Part shown: positions 61,555-64,000 of the stretch, piece by piece | Numbering within the stretch: position 1 is the stretch's first letter | How the letters are laid out: each line of letters starts with the position of its first letter | Origin: DAOVRD01 sp964521715 | GTDB taxonomy: Bacteria > Planctomycetota > Brocadiia > SM23-32 | Assembly (NCBI GenBank): GCA_964521715.1 | Contig: CAZFSS010000001.1 | Coordinates: 186,001 to 250,000 of the forward strand | Direction: 5' to 3' | DNA: 64,000 nucleotides | Notes under the pieces: generated by a model | Told to the model about the DNA's origin: nothing | The model's database searches: none | The model's input: only the letters and a program-made list of their open reading frames with translations | Program-made: the position numbers and the translations under genes

Positions 61555-64000
61555 CTACCAGCCGAAGGAGCGATAGGGGTCATCGAACTCCTGCGGCTGG
61601 TCCAGGTAGAACCCCTGGAGCCAGCGGCCCTCTGTTTCGCCCGCTGTCACCGGACTTGAGAAACGCTCCAGCAGAGGCGCGCGGCTCTCGCAGCCCATGT
61701 TGCCCAACACGCGCGTGACCAGGCAGCTCGTGCGGCGGAACGTCTTCTTGATGTTCATCTTGTCGCCGGAGTAGTCGAACTGCCAGGGGGCGAGCTGGGA
61801 GAACGCCACGTTGGCGTCCTTGGCGACGGCCAGCACGCCGTTGCCGAGGACGGTGGCGCCGCCCGAGATAAGGTCTATCTCTCTCGGGTCACGGTTGTGA
61901 ACGTCCGCCGGGCCCACTCCGGCCAGCACGGACTCCAGGGCGGGGGGATCGAAGACCGCGCAGATGTGCTCGGCCTTCTTCGTCTGGATGGCAGACGGCA
62001 GGAAGGCGTTGGCCTCGTCCTGGCCGAGCCCGATTGCGAAGAGACGCCCGCCGGCCTTGAGCCACTGTCGCACGGCGTCGGCGTTGGCAGCCACGGCCTT
62101 TCCGCCGCCCGGCCCGACGACGAGGACCTGGCCATCGCCTAGCTGCCCGCCCTCGTACGTCGCCGGGGCGAATCCCGCCGCTTTCAGGTGCTCGAGGCCG
62201 GCGCTCTCGCCCGCGTACAGTGCGGTGCGGCCCTGAGCGGCGACGTATGCGGCGGTGTAGTCAATCATGTTGGTGACGAGCCGCCGGGCGGCCGGGTCTT
62301 CCTCGGAGCGTCCGGTCACGTCCATCTGGCAGAGCAGCACGACGCCCTTGCCTTCCCGGTACTCCATGAGGGGACTGAACTGGAGGCTGAAGCCCCCGTC
62401 CACCAGCGGCAGGAAGTCGCCGCACGCCGGCTTCTCGATGATGACGGACGCCACGTTGCCCCAGTTGCCACAGCGGTCGCCCCGTGTCACCTCGATGCCG
62501 CACCACTTCCTGAGCTTCTCCCCGGTCTGGCGGCGGATCTCGTAGCCGGTCAGGCGGGGCGGCAGGAGGCTGGCCTCCCCCCGCCAGTCGTGCAGGTTCG
62601 CGGTCTCCACGCCCGCCAGGAGCGGATGGTCCGGCACCCGCGGGAACACGCGCCTGAGGCCGTACTCCTCCACCCGGAAGCCGAAGCGCTTCTCCAGCAC
62701 GTCAGTGGTCTGCTCGAACATGATCACTTTGAGGCCGTCGCGCACGCGCCCAATGTCGGGCGCCGGCCCGTCAAGGGTCAGGGCCTCCTTGCCGACGATG
62801 AGCATGTCGTAGCCGCTCAGATCCGCGTTCGCGGCGACCGGCTCGCAGCCGACCGCCATGTCCTTGAGCAGGCTTGCCGTCTCGCCTTTGGGGTCGAACA
62901 GCGCGATTCGCGCTCCCGCTTTGGCCGATGGGGCGGGGGCGAGCACGTTCACCTGGAACGAGTCATCCTGGGTCTCGCCCGAACTGAACTTGACCGATGC
63001 AGTCAGCTCATACGCGCCCGGCTTGAGGTCTGCCGGCAGCGCGAACTGGAGCGGGATGCGCTCCTGCTGGCCTGTCTCGATCGAGACCGTCTGCTTTCCG
63101 CCCTGCGGCTGCGGGAGGGCGAGCGACCAGGTGCAGTCGCACTCGACCGGCCGGCGCGAGTTGTTGATGATGATGAGCTGCTTGCTGAAGCTCTCGCCGG
63201 GCAGGAAGTTATGGTCCTTGGTGGTGAAGCGTTCGGGCTTGCCGGCAACGTAGGCCAGCAACGGCATGTTGTTGCGGTACAGCGCCTTCGCCCCGTACGG
63301 GATCCAATCGGATCGCGCGAAGGCCGTCTCCATGTCCTCGTAGCGGTCCTGGATGTAGTCGGCGCTGAACCCGGGCCTCTGGATGTTGTCCCACTCGACC
63401 TTCAGGTCCTCGCGGTCCCGCTTCACGTCGCCCCGCACGTCCCAGAGCACGCCATGGCCGAACTCGTTGAACGAGGACACGCCCCAGGTGCGGAACGCGC
63501 GCCAGTTGTCGGTGATATACATGGAGCGCACCTCTTGCTTCTCCTCATGGCCTCTTGAGGAGGGCCCGACGATGGCGTAGGGGTAGTCCCAGCGATACCA
63601 CTCCTTGGCCGTTCGCCACTTGTCGGCCTCCCAGCGCAGGTTCACCTTATCCCTTTCGCGGAGCTGGAAGGCCCTGTCGCCGAGGAACTGCGCATTCCAC
63701 TCGGCCACGCAGAGCTCCCAGGGGAGCGGGCTGCTTCCCCAGGATCTCTGGCCCTGATACCAGCCGCGGTACATGGCCCAGTCCAGGTCATAGGGCGTGT
63801 CGTACTCGCACAGAAGCAACGGCTTGCCGCCCTCGGTGGCCCAGTGCTCGAACCAGTCGGAGACCTCCTGGATGGGCGTGAAGTTCAGGTAGAGGTTGAG
63901 GGTGTGCATGTTGCCCAGATTGGCGGACGAGTGGTGATAGACCACGCGCGTCGGGTCAAGCTTCTCGACGATGGACTGGCCGAGCAGCCCCCGCTTGGCG
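61555..64000 (-). CDS. GH2-like glycoside hydrolase, third paralogue (partial, runs off window)
   Basis: The frame is open to the window edge, so only the C-terminal ~815 residues are seen. They align with the other two GH2-like genes: DWFEHWATEGGKP, LLLCEYDTPYDLDWAMYRGWYQG (probable nucleophile Glu), NNMPLLAYVAGK, KDHNFLPGE, the sandwich domains, an amidotransferase-like domain (YDMLIVGKEALTLDG) and VAFSQLAPWQFDYSG. Like the 57549 copy it lacks the inserted CBM-like module. It is on the opposite strand, tail to tail with that copy. The acid/base region lies outside the window. Confidence 0.75.
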   Translation of the reverse strand, partial: AKRGLLGQSIVEKLDPTRVVYHHSSANLGNMHTLNLYLNFTPIQEVSDWFEHWATEGGKPLLLCEYDTPYDLDWAMYRGWYQGQRSWGSSPLPWELCVAEWNAQFLGDRAFQLRERDKVNLRWEADKWRTAKEWYRWDYPYAIVGPSSRGHEEKQEVRSMYITDNWRAFRTWGVSSFNEFGHGVLWDVRGDVKRDREDLKVEWDNIQRPGFSADYIQDRYEDMETAFARSDWIPYGAKALYRNNMPLLAYVAGKPERFTTKDHNFLPGESFSKQLIIINNSRRPVECDCTWSLALPQPQGGKQTVSIETGQQERIPLQFALPADLKPGAYELTASVKFSSGETQDDSFQVNVLAPAPSAKAGARIALFDPKGETASLLKDMAVGCEPVAANADLSGYDMLIVGKEALTLDGPAPDIGRVRDGLKVIMFEQTTDVLEKRFGFRVEEYGLRRVFPRVPDHPLLAGVETANLHDWRGEASLLPPRLTGYEIRRQTGEKLRKWCGIEVTRGDRCGNWGNVASVIIEKPACGDFLPLVDGGFSLQFSPLMEYREGKGVVLLCQMDVTGRSEEDPAARRLVTNMIDYTAAYVAAQGRTALYAGESAGLEHLKAAGFAPATYEGGQLGDGQVLVVGPGGGKAVAANADAVRQWLKAGGRLFAIGLGQDEANAFLPSAIQTKKAEHICAVFDPPALESVLAGVGPADVHNRDPREIDLISGGATVLGNGVLAVAKDANVAFSQLAPWQFDYSGDKMNIKKTFRRTSCLVTRVLGNMGCESRAPLLERFSSPVTAGETEGRWLQGFYLDQPQEFDDPYRSFGW

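Noticed and set aside
1..64000. CRISPR arrays, prophage, integrases or transposase genes
   Set aside because: No regularly spaced direct repeats or recognisable mobile-element proteins were seen. Only the small inverted-repeat element at 17105-17205 hints at mobility.

Overview
The window is high-GC bacterial DNA with densely packed genes and Shine-Dalgarno sites of the GGAGG type. Many of its genes encode large secreted carbohydrate-active proteins. It also holds a complete selenocysteine-insertion apparatus, a double-cubane-cluster reductase with its activator, and an acetyl-CoA synthase-like protein. This mix suggests an anaerobic, polysaccharide-degrading bacterium, perhaps from Planctomycetota or a related or candidate phylum, known mainly from metagenomes. 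There is no rRNA or phylogenetic marker, so this is inference.

Layout. 0-16.3 kb: a glycoside-hydrolase island. It contains a LamG/CBM/GH39-like enzyme, a GH67-like protein, a GH29-like barrel protein, a sulfatase-modifying-factor-like protein, and a large GH2-like enzyme flanked by two paralogous jelly-roll proteins. 16.3-19.1 kb: a small lipoprotein, a MITE-like inverted-repeat element, and a stand-alone acetyl-CoA synthase (AcsB/CdhC) homologue that keeps every A-cluster ligand. 19.4-24.8 kb: an ArnT-like glycosyltransferase, then nucleotide-sugar genes on the minus strand (a dehydrogenase broken by a frameshift, an epimerase and a PLP aminotransferase). 24.8-35.1 kb: the selenium locus. 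35.1-40.3 kb: a GH9 endoglucanase and a GH-A clan hydrolase. 40.4-46.5 kb: an RND tripartite efflux operon with a palindromic operator upstream. 46.7-64 kb: a GH5 gene interrupted by an amber codon, a HEAT-repeat/polysaccharide-deacetylase fusion, a barrel hydrolase, a parallel beta-helix protein, a GH42-like protein and two more GH2-like paralogues. The last one runs off the window.

The selenium locus is the most interesting part. On the plus strand lie selA-selB. On the minus strand lie a double-cubane-cluster reductase, its ATP-dependent activator, a SelD fused to a cysteine-rich N-terminus and a C-terminal AhpD-like CxxC domain, and tRNA-Sec. I infer two previously unlabelled selenoproteins here. 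One is a secreted protein whose apparent stop is an in-frame UGA followed by 46 more sensible codons (U-G-G-T-C motif) and a near-ideal bacterial SECIS hairpin. The other is a small membrane-anchored protein ending in C-P-T-U-L-G, also with a SECIS-like hairpin, just upstream of a membrane polyferredoxin. Three promoters in the locus share the -10 box TAGAAT. I propose that the reductase pair and the AhpD domain supply reduced selenium to SelD, and that the two selenoproteins are redox proteins of the cell envelope.

No gap between genes exceeds 300 bases. The larger ones (47980-48270, 23401-23674, 51110-51350, 46504-46719, 5684-5894) show nothing beyond the promoter and operator candidates listed.
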